From Spirochaetales bacterium (GTDB lineage Bacteria; Spirochaetota; Spirochaetia; DSM-2461): DNA of 44,627 bases. Both the position numbers and the translations under genes were made by a program. The stretch lies in assembly GCA_003247135.1 (NCBI GenBank), contig QKAW01000051.1:1-44627 (forward strand). Reading direction: 5' to 3'. Numbering within the stretch: the stretch's first letter is position 1; each line of letters opens with the position of its first letter. Below the pieces are notes generated by a model, which saw nothing but the letters and a program-made list of their open reading frames with translations, ran no database searches and was not told the origin of the DNA. This document shows, in pieces, positions 36,216 through 43,505 of this stretch.

Positions 36216-37120
36216 TAGAATTCTATCTCCTTCTTTTTACTTAATGACATTTGAGTCAGTGTTATTGCAGAAACTGCTATTAAAAATAGCACGGCTTTTG
36301 CCTGTCCCTGACCAAAGTCCTGCATAACAAATGCAGTTCTATATATATTTAAAGCCAGCATCTGAGTTGAAAGATATGGCCCACCATTTGTCAGTGCTAA
36401 ATTTTGGTCAAATAGTTTGAAAGAGTTAGACAGAGTAAGAAAAAGACCAACAGTAAATGCCTGTGCAACCAAGGGCATTATTATATTTCTCATTTTGTGA
36501 AAAAAGTTAGCTCCATCAAGATCAGCAGCCTCAAAAAGAGAATCGGGTATGTTCTGTATAGCTGCAATATAAATTATCATCATATATCCTGACATCTGCC
36601 ATGATAAAACGATAACTAAACCCCAAAATCCCGTTGCAGTGGTAGAAAGCCACCCTTTTAGAAATTCAATACCAAAAACAGTTCCTATATGATTAAAAAC
36701 CTTTGTAAAAATAAATTGCCATAAAAACCCAAGAATTAACCCACCAATCAGATTTGGAATAAAGAAAATGCTTCTTAAAACATTACTTCCCTTTAACCCG
36801 CTTGTAACAAGCATTGCCAGGCCAAACCCAAAGGCATTAATCAGTATTACCGAAACAGTAGCAAAAGCTGCTGTAAACAGGAAAACATTAACAAATCTTG
36901 GCATACTTAAAGGTACCGAGAGAATATTTACAGTAACCACATCCTCCGTAAATGCCTTAACGTAATTTTCTAAACCAACAAAAGCAGGGTTTGGATCAAT
37001 ACCATTCCAATCAGTAAAAGACATAAGAATTCCGGAAAAAGTTGGAATTATTACAACCATTAAAAAAGCTATTAAACATGGAGCAACAAATAGAACAAAG
37101 GACAATTTCGATGTTTTCAT
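36215..37120 (-). CDS. Carbohydrate ABC transporter permease (MalF type)
   Basis: A 301-residue permease with six helices, the early MSFTDWNGIDPNPAFVGLENY motif typical of this subfamily, and the EAA loop DSLFEAADLDGANFFHKMRNIIMP. It forms the inner-membrane channel with the MalG-type protein. It follows the binding-protein gene after a strong hairpin. Confidence 0.93.
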   Translation of the reverse strand: MKTSKLSFVLFVAPCLIAFLMVVIIPTFSGILMSFTDWNGIDPNPAFVGLENYVKAFTEDVVTVNILSVPLSMPRFVNVFLFTAAFATVSVILINAFGFGLAMLVTSGLKGSNVLRSIFFIPNLIGGLILGFLWQFIFTKVFNHIGTVFGIEFLKGWLSTTATGFWGLVIVLSWQMSGYMMIIYIAAIQNIPDSLFEAADLDGANFFHKMRNIIMPLVAQAFTVGLFLTLSNSFKLFDQNLALTNGGPYLSTQMLALNIYRTAFVMQDFGQGQAKAVLFLIAVSAITLTQMSLSKKKEIEF

Positions 37121-37147
37121 CTATACCTCTTTATTGTTTATGTATAT

Positions 37148-37166
37148 GTCCCGGATAAACCGGGAC
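37148..37166 (-). other. Intercistronic hairpin after the sugar-binding protein gene
   Basis: GTCCCGG (37148-37154), ATAAA loop, CCGGGAC (37160-37166): a perfect GC-rich 7-bp stem eight bases beyond the binding-protein stop, without a T run. Such hairpins can protect the upstream message and raise binding-protein levels over permease levels. Confidence 0.7.
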
Positions 37167-37173
37167 TAAATGA

Positions 37174-38505
37174 CTACCTTGCAGCTTCCCACTCAGCTTT
37201 CGCTTCTGAAATTGCCTGATCCCAACTCATTGTTCCTGCATAATATGCCTGGATTTTTACACCTAAAATATCCATACCCCAACCTGATGGATACCCCATG
37301 AAAACCCATGGAATTATTTTTCCATTACTTGCAAATCTTAAAATTGCTTGTCCAAGAGGATCAGCAACCTGATACTTCTCATAACCCTTTAAAGGTGGAA
37401 TAAAGAAGAATTTATTTACAACAATCTCTTTTCCTCTGTCAGAAGTATATAACCAGTTAATAAATTTCTTAGCTTCAGCCTTATCATCTGCAGGAGCATC
37501 TTTATTTACAGACCAGTGCATTGGTACACCAACCGGGATTGAATCCTCTTTAGCTCCAACAACTGGCATTGGTAAGAAATCAAGATTTGCAGCAACCTCG
37601 GGATCTATGTTATTTATACCCCCATAAATCCAGTTCCCTTGCTGAATAATTGCTACTCTCTCAATACCTAAACCTGTATCAACCTGAGTTGAGTAATCAA
37701 CAGCATTTAAAAGACCTTTATTACCAGCACTTTCACTGTAATTAGCTTGCAGATCAATTAGTTTTTTTAAGCCTGATGCATACTTAAAGTCAATTGTCTT
37801 AGCATCTGCCGCTGCAATAACATTACCTAATTCCTGGGATAGAGCAACATTGGATGTGTGTAATCCTGTAACCCATGTCTCTTTAGCTGCATATTCGAAA
37901 ACAGCTTTTAACAGTGGAAACTCCTTGCTTAAAGCGCCACTTTTAATTTTTGAATCAAGTTGCATAACAGCTTTCTCTAGTGAAGCGTAATCTACAATTT
38001 TTGAAGCATCGATACCTGCTGCCTTGAAAATTCTTTTATTATAGGCAAAACCGTAACCTTCCATGTTAAATGGTAGACCATAAATTTTATTATCTACTGT
38101 TACACCGGACAAAATTCCATCCATAGCTAAATTAACCCATGGCTGATCAGACAGGTCTTCAAGTTTATTCATCCAGTCTTTTACATCCTGTGGTCCACCA
38201 ATATTATATATATCCGGCATATTACCAGATGCATTCTTTGCTCTAAGAGCTGCACCATAGTCATCCCCACCACCTACTGTTTCAATAACTATTTTTACAC
38301 CGGGATTTTCAGCTTCATACATTTTTGCTGCAGCTTCCAGTTCCTGGGCAATTTCAACTTTAAATTGAAAGATATTTACTTCTACATTTTTACTCTCCGG
38401 TTTTGCAGCCATTCCGGATTCTGATTTCCCTTCCTTGTTTGAGCTAGCAAACATCGATACAGATAATGCTAACACCATAACCAACAATGTTGATAATTTT
38501 TTCAT
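37174..38505 (-). CDS. Sugar-binding protein of the ABC importer
   Basis: The 443-residue protein has a signal peptide ending SVSMFASSNKEGK and a family 1 sugar-binding fold (AAKMYEAENPGVKIVIE; NKRIFKAAGIDASKIV; GVPMHWSVNKDAPADDKAEAKKFINWLY split). No lipobox Cys is present. The longest frame begins 12 codons upstream, but the ATG at 38503-38505 has GGAG at the right distance and starts MKKLSTLL. It delivers an oligosaccharide to the two permeases downstream. Confidence 0.92.
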   Translation of the reverse strand: MKKLSTLLVMVLALSVSMFASSNKEGKSESGMAAKPESKNVEVNIFQFKVEIAQELEAAAKMYEAENPGVKIVIETVGGGDDYGAALRAKNASGNMPDIYNIGGPQDVKDWMNKLEDLSDQPWVNLAMDGILSGVTVDNKIYGLPFNMEGYGFAYNKRIFKAAGIDASKIVDYASLEKAVMQLDSKIKSGALSKEFPLLKAVFEYAAKETWVTGLHTSNVALSQELGNVIAAADAKTIDFKYASGLKKLIDLQANYSESAGNKGLLNAVDYSTQVDTGLGIERVAIIQQGNWIYGGINNIDPEVAANLDFLPMPVVGAKEDSIPVGVPMHWSVNKDAPADDKAEAKKFINWLYTSDRGKEIVVNKFFFIPPLKGYEKYQVADPLGQAILRFASNGKIIPWVFMGYPSGWGMDILGVKIQAYYAGTMSWDQAISEAKAEWEAAR

Positions 38506-38564
38506 CTCACACTCCATTTTTTTTCTAATATATAAATGCACCCTACATGCACTAATAAACTTAT

Positions 38565-39581
38565 CTATATGCCTTTACAGGACTCTCTAACAATAAGCTC
38601 TGTATCAAGTACTATATGGCTCTGCTCACTTTTCCCATCTATCAGATCACAAATTATTTGGGCTGTATTTTTCCCAAAATTACTTATTGGTTGCTTAATT
38701 GTTGTTAACCCGGGACTGTAATACTGGCCGTAATCCAGTCCATCAAAACCTACAACAGAGATATCATCTGGAACACAGAGCCCTGAATCTGTTATTGCCT
38801 TAATTGCACCAATAGCCATTAAATCATTCACAGCAAAAACAGCTGTTAACCCTAACTGCTTCCCCAGAAGTTTCTTCATTGAGTCATATCCTGATTTTAT
38901 GGAGTAATCCCCGCACTCCAGATATTCATTTTTAAAAACCAGGTTATTTTCCTGCAATATTTTTTTATAAACAGAGAATCTCTCGGGAGAGGCACATAAC
39001 CCCTCTGTTTCAGCAGTAATAATTCCAATTCTTTTATGTCCCAAAGACAAAACATGATTAAGAATATTTCTTACAGCACCCTCTTCACTTATCCTTACAC
39101 TGGAAAAGAGCTCGGGATTTACACCCTCTTCAACTACTGTTGATGTAAATACAACTGGAGCCTCCATCTGAGCCAGATACCCCTCTTTATCCTTTGAAAC
39201 TGAACCTCCTAAATAGATTAATCCTAAAAGTTTTTTTTCCAGAATAAACTGTGACGCAGTTTCAAGATCATTTCTATTGTTGTGGTGAAAGTGAATCATT
39301 ACTGAGTACCCTCGTAAAGAAATTTCACTCTCAAGGTATTCAACTATTTCCCCAAAAAATGGGTTATATTCACCTAGAACAAATACTCCTATACTATTAG
39401 AGGAGGATCTTTTCAAATTTCTTGCACTGTTATTAGGGATGTAATTAAGTTCTTTAATCACATTTAAAACATGCTCCTTTGTCTCTTTTTTAACATCAGA
39501 GTGATCATTTAAAACCCTGGAAACAGTACTTACTGCTACTCCCGCCTTTTTGGCAACATCTTTTATGTTTACATTTTTCAC
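38565..39581 (-). CDS. LacI-family transcriptional repressor
   Basis: The 338-residue protein has the LacI helix-turn-helix (NIKDVAKKAGVAVSTVSRVLN, residues 4-24, split at the turn), the hinge LKRSSSNSIGVFV and a sugar-binding effector domain (DDISVVGFDGLDYGQYYSPGLTTIKQP). It likely represses itself and the downstream importer and GH31 genes. Translation starts at GTG with AAAGGA seven bases upstream. A large operator sits between its promoter and start codon. Confidence 0.93.
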   Translation of the reverse strand: MKNVNIKDVAKKAGVAVSTVSRVLNDHSDVKKETKEHVLNVIKELNYIPNNSARNLKRSSSNSIGVFVLGEYNPFFGEIVEYLESEISLRGYSVMIHFHHNNRNDLETASQFILEKKLLGLIYLGGSVSKDKEGYLAQMEAPVVFTSTVVEEGVNPELFSSVRISEEGAVRNILNHVLSLGHKRIGIITAETEGLCASPERFSVYKKILQENNLVFKNEYLECGDYSIKSGYDSMKKLLGKQLGLTAVFAVNDLMAIGAIKAITDSGLCVPDDISVVGFDGLDYGQYYSPGLTTIKQPISNFGKNTAQIICDLIDGKSEQSHIVLDTELIVRESCKGI

Positions 39582-39604
39582 AACTCATTCCTTTGATCAC
39601 GACC

Positions 39605-39642
39605 TGGTACCGTTATTGGTAACGTTTCCGGTAACGGTACCA
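39605..39642. promoter_or_regulatory. LacI-type operator with 11-bp arms
   Basis: TGGTACCGTTA (39605-39615) and TAACGGTACCA (39632-39642) are perfect reverse complements. Between them lies TGGTAACGTTTCCG, itself a near-palindrome with the central CG typical of LacI-family sites, and GGTAACG occurs twice in the block. It covers the predicted start of the lacI transcript. Confidence 0.8.
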
Positions 39643-39646
39643 TTAA

Positions 39647-39674
39647 ACAATAGCACATATTTTATAGTTGTCAA
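39647..39674 (-). promoter_or_regulatory. Promoter of the LacI-type gene
   Basis: On the minus strand TTGACA (39669-39674), 16 bases, TATTGT (39647-39652). The operator begins about five bases downstream, so bound repressor would block initiation or early elongation. Confidence 0.65.
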
Positions 39675-39727
39675 TTTAAATTTTCTCTTTTTTACAAAAA
39701 AAAATTAAGAAATATGGAGCTTCTATA

Positions 39728-39756
39728 TTGAATTTAGCAGTAATAGTTACTAATAT
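39728..39756 (+). promoter_or_regulatory. Promoter of the DUF4395 gene, likely leaderless
   Basis: TTGAAT (39728-39733), 17 bases, TAATAT (39751-39756), then six bases to the ATG at 39763, without a Shine-Dalgarno sequence. Confidence 0.55.
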
Positions 39757-39762
39757 TGAATC

Positions 39763-40239
39763 ATGAAGATATTAGAGCACCCATTCAGGGCAAAAGAAGA
39801 AATTATAAGAGGAGTAGCACTACAGGTATTTTTGTTATCTGTTGTGGCATTAATTACCCAGAGTATTATACCTTTAATCGTTCTATTTGCAGACTTTTCC
39901 ATAAGGGTTTTTATTAATCCGATATATAGTCCTCTGGTATTTTTATCAAGAATTTTGTTGCCTATAACAAAATTCAGAAAAAGATTTGTGGTTTTTAAAC
40001 CTAAAAGATTTGCTGCAGGTATTGGTATGTTTATGTCCCTATTGGCATTAGCATTTTTAATAAATGATAAAAAAATTGTTGCAATTATAATTATTTCAAT
40101 TTTATCTCTTTTCTCATTCCTTGAATCATTTTTTAAATTCTGTGCAGGATGCAAGATTTTTGGTTTGCTTATTAAATTTGGTTTTATTGCTAAAGAGGAG
40201 TGTACCGATTGCGTCTTCCAAGAGGGGGGCGGAATTTAA
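39763..40239 (+). CDS. DUF4395 membrane protein
   Basis: This 158-residue protein has about four membrane helices and DUF4395 features: an early DFSIRVFINPIYSPL, the KRFAAGIGMFMS segment and a late Cys pair FCAGCKIF; a further CTDC pair follows at the very end. Members are small membrane proteins of unknown role, sometimes beside thiol-redox genes. The paired cysteines suggest thiol or metal chemistry, which is inference. Divergent from the LacI gene and followed by a strong terminator. Confidence 0.78.
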   Translation: MKILEHPFRAKEEIIRGVALQVFLLSVVALITQSIIPLIVLFADFSIRVFINPIYSPLVFLSRILLPITKFRKRFVVFKPKRFAAGIGMFMSLLALAFLINDKKIVAIIIISILSLFSFLESFFKFCAGCKIFGLLIKFGFIAKEECTDCVFQEGGGI

Positions 40240-40246
40240 CCATCGG

Positions 40247-40282
40247 ATACCTATCTGTTATTTACAGGTAGGTATTTTTTTT
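40247..40282 (+). terminator. Terminator of the DUF4395 gene
   Basis: ATACCTATCTGT (40247-40258) and ACAGGTAGGTAT (40264-40275) pair at 11 of 12 positions plus one G-T pair, with a 5-base loop and seven T after the stem. A textbook intrinsic terminator. Confidence 0.93.
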
Positions 40283-40295
40283 CTATTTTATACTT

Positions 40296-40301
40296 TATAG
40301 T
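40296..40301 (+). promoter_or_regulatory. -10 box of the SPL-like gene, likely leaderless
   Basis: TATAGT ends six bases before the ATG at 40308. The -35 region falls in the T run of the preceding terminator and has no good match. No Shine-Dalgarno sequence is visible. Confidence 0.4.
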
Positions 40302-40307
40302 ATATTT

Positions 40308-41558
40308 ATGAGCAAAATTTTACAGTTTAAATCCGAAAAAAATTGGAGTATAATAAGAGATTCTGACAAATCTGAAATTGAAAGATTGTGTAACGAACTC
40401 CATCTTACTTATCAGGATATTAAGCAGTTAATAGATATTTCCCTGGATCTTAAATCCTGGGATGAAAGAAACTTAAGCAGTTTTCTCCCCATAACCAAAC
40501 CGAACTTAAAAAACAGAGAGTTAAAAGTCCATATTTTAAATGGAATTAAAGAGTCATGGGAACTTCTTAAAAAAAATGAGACAGATTACTCCACTTTCCA
40601 ACCGACAACAGACAACAGTAAACAGAATATAAACTTTATAGAATCAGATAAAGAAAGAACAATCCTGGGGGACTGCCCTGTAGCATCTGATAAAACAAGA
40701 TGCTGTAATTTAAAAACCCTGGATTCAGTAATAAACTGTGGATTTGACTGCAGTTACTGTACTATTCAGTCATTTTACAAAGATGGAAAAGTTATATTTG
40801 AAAAGAATTTAAAAGAGAAGCTAGATAAACTCTCCCTGGATCCCCTAAAAAAATATCACATTGGTACAGGACAATCCTCTGATTCCCTAATGTGGGGAAA
40901 CAAAGGTGATAATTTAAAAAACCTGTTTGACTTCGCCCGGAATAATCCAAATGTAATTCTGGAATTAAAGACCAAATCTGCTAATATCGATTACTTATTA
41001 AATAACAGAATTCCTCCTAATGTTATCTGTACCTGGTCTTTAAACACACAAACAGTTATTGATAAGGAAGAACATCTGACTGCAAGTCTGAATGACAGAA
41101 TAACAGCAGCAAAGTTGGTGTCAAAGAGTGGAATTCTCGTGGGTTTTCATTTTCATCCCATGGTTTATTATAAAGGTTGGGAAGATGAATATGCCTCAAT
41201 TGCAAAAAGTCTTGTTATTAATTTTAAACCAGAGAGTGTTGCGTTAGTTTCTATTGGAACATTAACATTTATTAAACCTGTAATTAAACAGATAAGAGAG
41301 AGGGATTTTAAAACGAAAATACTTCAAATCCCACTTTCAGACGCAGAAGGTAAATTTTCCTACGATTATGAGACAAAAAAATTGATGTTTTCAAAGCTTT
41401 TTCATTATTTCGAACCCTGGCATAACAAGGTTTTTTTCTATATGTGTATGGAAGATAAAAAACTATGGAAAGATGTATTTAATAGAGAGTACAAATCTAA
41501 TACAGAATTTGAAGAGGATATGATTAATAGCTACTTTAACAAAATTGGAAATCGATAA
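40308..41558 (+). CDS. Spore photoproduct lyase-like radical SAM protein
   Basis: The 416-residue protein has the radical SAM cluster motif C144-x3-C148-x2-C151 (CGFDCSYCTIQSF) and SPL-family segments: CPVASDKTRCCNL, HIGTGQSSDSL, ELKTKSANIDYLL, CTWSLNTQ and GFHFHPM. Spore photoproduct lyase repairs UV lesions in spore DNA. In the Bacillus enzyme a further Cys (C141), some 44 residues after the cluster, returns a hydrogen atom; here there is no Cys between 151 and 241. The organism type is not expected to sporulate. I read it as an SPL-like enzyme, perhaps in DNA repair, of unknown substrate. Confidence 0.82.
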   Translation: MSKILQFKSEKNWSIIRDSDKSEIERLCNELHLTYQDIKQLIDISLDLKSWDERNLSSFLPITKPNLKNRELKVHILNGIKESWELLKKNETDYSTFQPTTDNSKQNINFIESDKERTILGDCPVASDKTRCCNLKTLDSVINCGFDCSYCTIQSFYKDGKVIFEKNLKEKLDKLSLDPLKKYHIGTGQSSDSLMWGNKGDNLKNLFDFARNNPNVILELKTKSANIDYLLNNRIPPNVICTWSLNTQTVIDKEEHLTASLNDRITAAKLVSKSGILVGFHFHPMVYYKGWEDEYASIAKSLVINFKPESVALVSIGTLTFIKPVIKQIRERDFKTKILQIPLSDAEGKFSYDYETKKLMFSKLFHYFEPWHNKVFFYMCMEDKKLWKDVFNREYKSNTEFEEDMINSYFNKIGNR

Positions 41559-41595
41559 CACTCTGGATTATAATTAAAACAGGGGGAATTATAAT

Positions 41596-42204
41596 ATGAA
41601 AAGTTTAGAATTAAAATTAAAATCAATTACTTGTAACTCAATTGATGGTAAAAAGAATCCTGATCATTTCTATCTAATAGGTGTAACAGTAATAGATAAT
41701 ACAATCACCAGAGCTGTTGCTTTTGAAACAAAACCTGTAAAAATGTTAAGTGGTTTAACATTTAATGAGCCCCATGAAGTTGTTCTAGGGTATAACAGGG
41801 CTTTTATAAATAAACATAGCGTAAATAATCAAAGTATAATTTTTACCAGCGAGATAGATGATGACTCAAAAGTCTACTTCTATGTAATGGCATTTGATGA
41901 ATATCTTCAGAACACATGGCGAATTGCTCCTGAGAACTGTTCCAGAATATCTGAAGAGATTAAGCTGGAAACAGACAGGATAAAACTTAAAAATGATGAT
42001 ATTTATTCCTCTTTAATACCAGTTGTCCTTGACTCTATATCTAAATCAACACCCTATGATTCAGAGAATTATTTAAAAGAGAGGTTTTTCCCTATTAATA
42101 TAAACTGCAATGAATCAAATGCCCAATTAAACTTTAAAAGAAACACTGAATTAATAAACTGGGACTATGATGTAGAAATAGAAGTTATATGCAGAGATTT
42201 ATAG
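41596..42204 (+). CDS. Hypothetical protein, 202 residues
   Basis: I do not recognise this gene. The start is clear, with AGGGGG ahead of the ATG. The protein is soluble, has no signal peptide and appears mixed alpha/beta, with beta-like stretches at both ends (FYLIGVTVIDNTITRAVAFE; VEIEVICRDL) and a Lys/Glu-rich helix near residue 120. It lies between the SPL-like gene and argA, each within 50 bases, so co-transcription is likely. Confidence 0.7.
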   Translation: MKSLELKLKSITCNSIDGKKNPDHFYLIGVTVIDNTITRAVAFETKPVKMLSGLTFNEPHEVVLGYNRAFINKHSVNNQSIIFTSEIDDDSKVYFYVMAFDEYLQNTWRIAPENCSRISEEIKLETDRIKLKNDDIYSSLIPVVLDSISKSTPYDSENYLKERFFPININCNESNAQLNFKRNTELINWDYDVEIEVICRDL

Positions 42205-42249
42205 CTTTACTAAATTAGATGTTTAAATGATAATTCCCTTGAGGGAAAT

Positions 42250-43503
42250 ATGAAACGAGATGAACTAAAAGAGAGTGTAGACCTTATAAGGGAGGTCTTT
42301 TACTATACCAGAAGATTTAAAAATGACACTTTTGTAATCCAGATAGAAAATAGCATAATAGAAAGCGACAATTTCCATGGGTTAATAAGGGATCTCGCTA
42401 TGCTAAAAGAGTCTGGAATAAATATAGTGATTGTCCCCGGAGCTCATGATCATATTGATAAAATTCTAAAACAGTACAATGTAAAGACAAGTTTAGTTAA
42501 TGGAATAAGAATTTCTACTCCTGAAACAATTCCTTTTATAAAAATGGCAGCATTTGATGTTGCCAACAGTGTAATGACATCACTGAGCAGATCCAAAATA
42601 CCCGCAGTTATTGGAAACTGGGTTTCAGCCAGAGGAAAGGGTGTTATAGATGGTATAGACTACCAGGAGACAGGTGTTGTTGATAAAATTTCAAAGGAAC
42701 CTCTGGATAAAGTTATTAGTGATGGTCTGGTACCTATATTTCCATGTATAGGTTGGAATTCCCTAGGGAAACCATACAATATAAGTAGTAGGGATTTAGC
42801 TACAGCAATAAGTATTACTTTAAAATCAAGCAAACTATTTTTTATTGGGGAGCACGATAAGTTGGGAGGAAACAACCAGCTTAATCTAAAAGATGCAAAA
42901 AGTTACAGGGGCTATGGAGAATCTCTTGTGGAAAGGGCAGTAGATGCCTGTGAACAGGGGGTAAAGAGAGTTCATCTAATTGATGGACGTATTGAAGGGG
43001 TTATACTTAAAGAGATCTTCTCAAATTCCGGGGTAGGAACAATGATACACTCAAATGCCTATGAAAAAATAAGACCTATGGAAATAGAGGATATAACAGA
43101 AGTTCTACAAATTATGAAACCATATATTGATGAAGGAATACTCATTAAAAGAACTGAATCAGAATTTAAAGATTTACTGTCAGACTATGTTGTTTATGAA
43201 ATTGATAAAAAAATTCATGCCTGTGGAGCATTACATATAAAAAGTGATGGCATTGCAGAAATTGCAGCACTGGCAACAGATACAACATCCCATGCAATGG
43301 GTTCAGGGAAGGCAATTGTAGACTACTTAATAAATAAAGGTCTTCAAAACAGTGTTCAATCCTTTTTTGTTCTTACAACAAGAACCTCAGACTGGTTTGA
43401 ATCAATTGGGTTTACAAAAGGAACTGTAAATGACCTACCACAATGGAAGAGAGAGAAGTATAATGAGAAGAGAAATTCTAGGATATATATTAAAAAGGTA
43501 TAG
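42250..43503 (+). CDS. argA: Amino-acid N-acetyltransferase (N-acetylglutamate synthase) ArgA
   Basis: The 417-residue protein joins an amino-acid-kinase fold (about 15-270; MLKESGINIVIVPGAHDHIDK, RVHLIDGRIEGVILKEIF split) to a GNAT acetyltransferase (about 275-410; IRPMEIEDITEVLQIM, AALATDTTSHAMGSGKAIVDYL). This is the bacterial ArgA layout (E. coli 443 residues). It acetylates glutamate to start arginine synthesis; the kinase-like domain is normally the arginine feedback site. The ATG has GAGGG upstream. Confidence 0.92.
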   Translation: MKRDELKESVDLIREVFYYTRRFKNDTFVIQIENSIIESDNFHGLIRDLAMLKESGINIVIVPGAHDHIDKILKQYNVKTSLVNGIRISTPETIPFIKMAAFDVANSVMTSLSRSKIPAVIGNWVSARGKGVIDGIDYQETGVVDKISKEPLDKVISDGLVPIFPCIGWNSLGKPYNISSRDLATAISITLKSSKLFFIGEHDKLGGNNQLNLKDAKSYRGYGESLVERAVDACEQGVKRVHLIDGRIEGVILKEIFSNSGVGTMIHSNAYEKIRPMEIEDITEVLQIMKPYIDEGILIKRTESEFKDLLSDYVVYEIDKKIHACGALHIKSDGIAEIAALATDTTSHAMGSGKAIVDYLINKGLQNSVQSFFVLTTRTSDWFESIGFTKGTVNDLPQWKREKYNEKRNSRIYIKKV

Positions 43504-43505
43504 AA

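Noticed and set aside
39750..40154. Open frame of 134 codons on the minus strand
   Set aside because: Antisense to the DUF4395 gene, whose membrane helices and family motifs are clear on the plus strand; no ribosome site supports the reverse frame.
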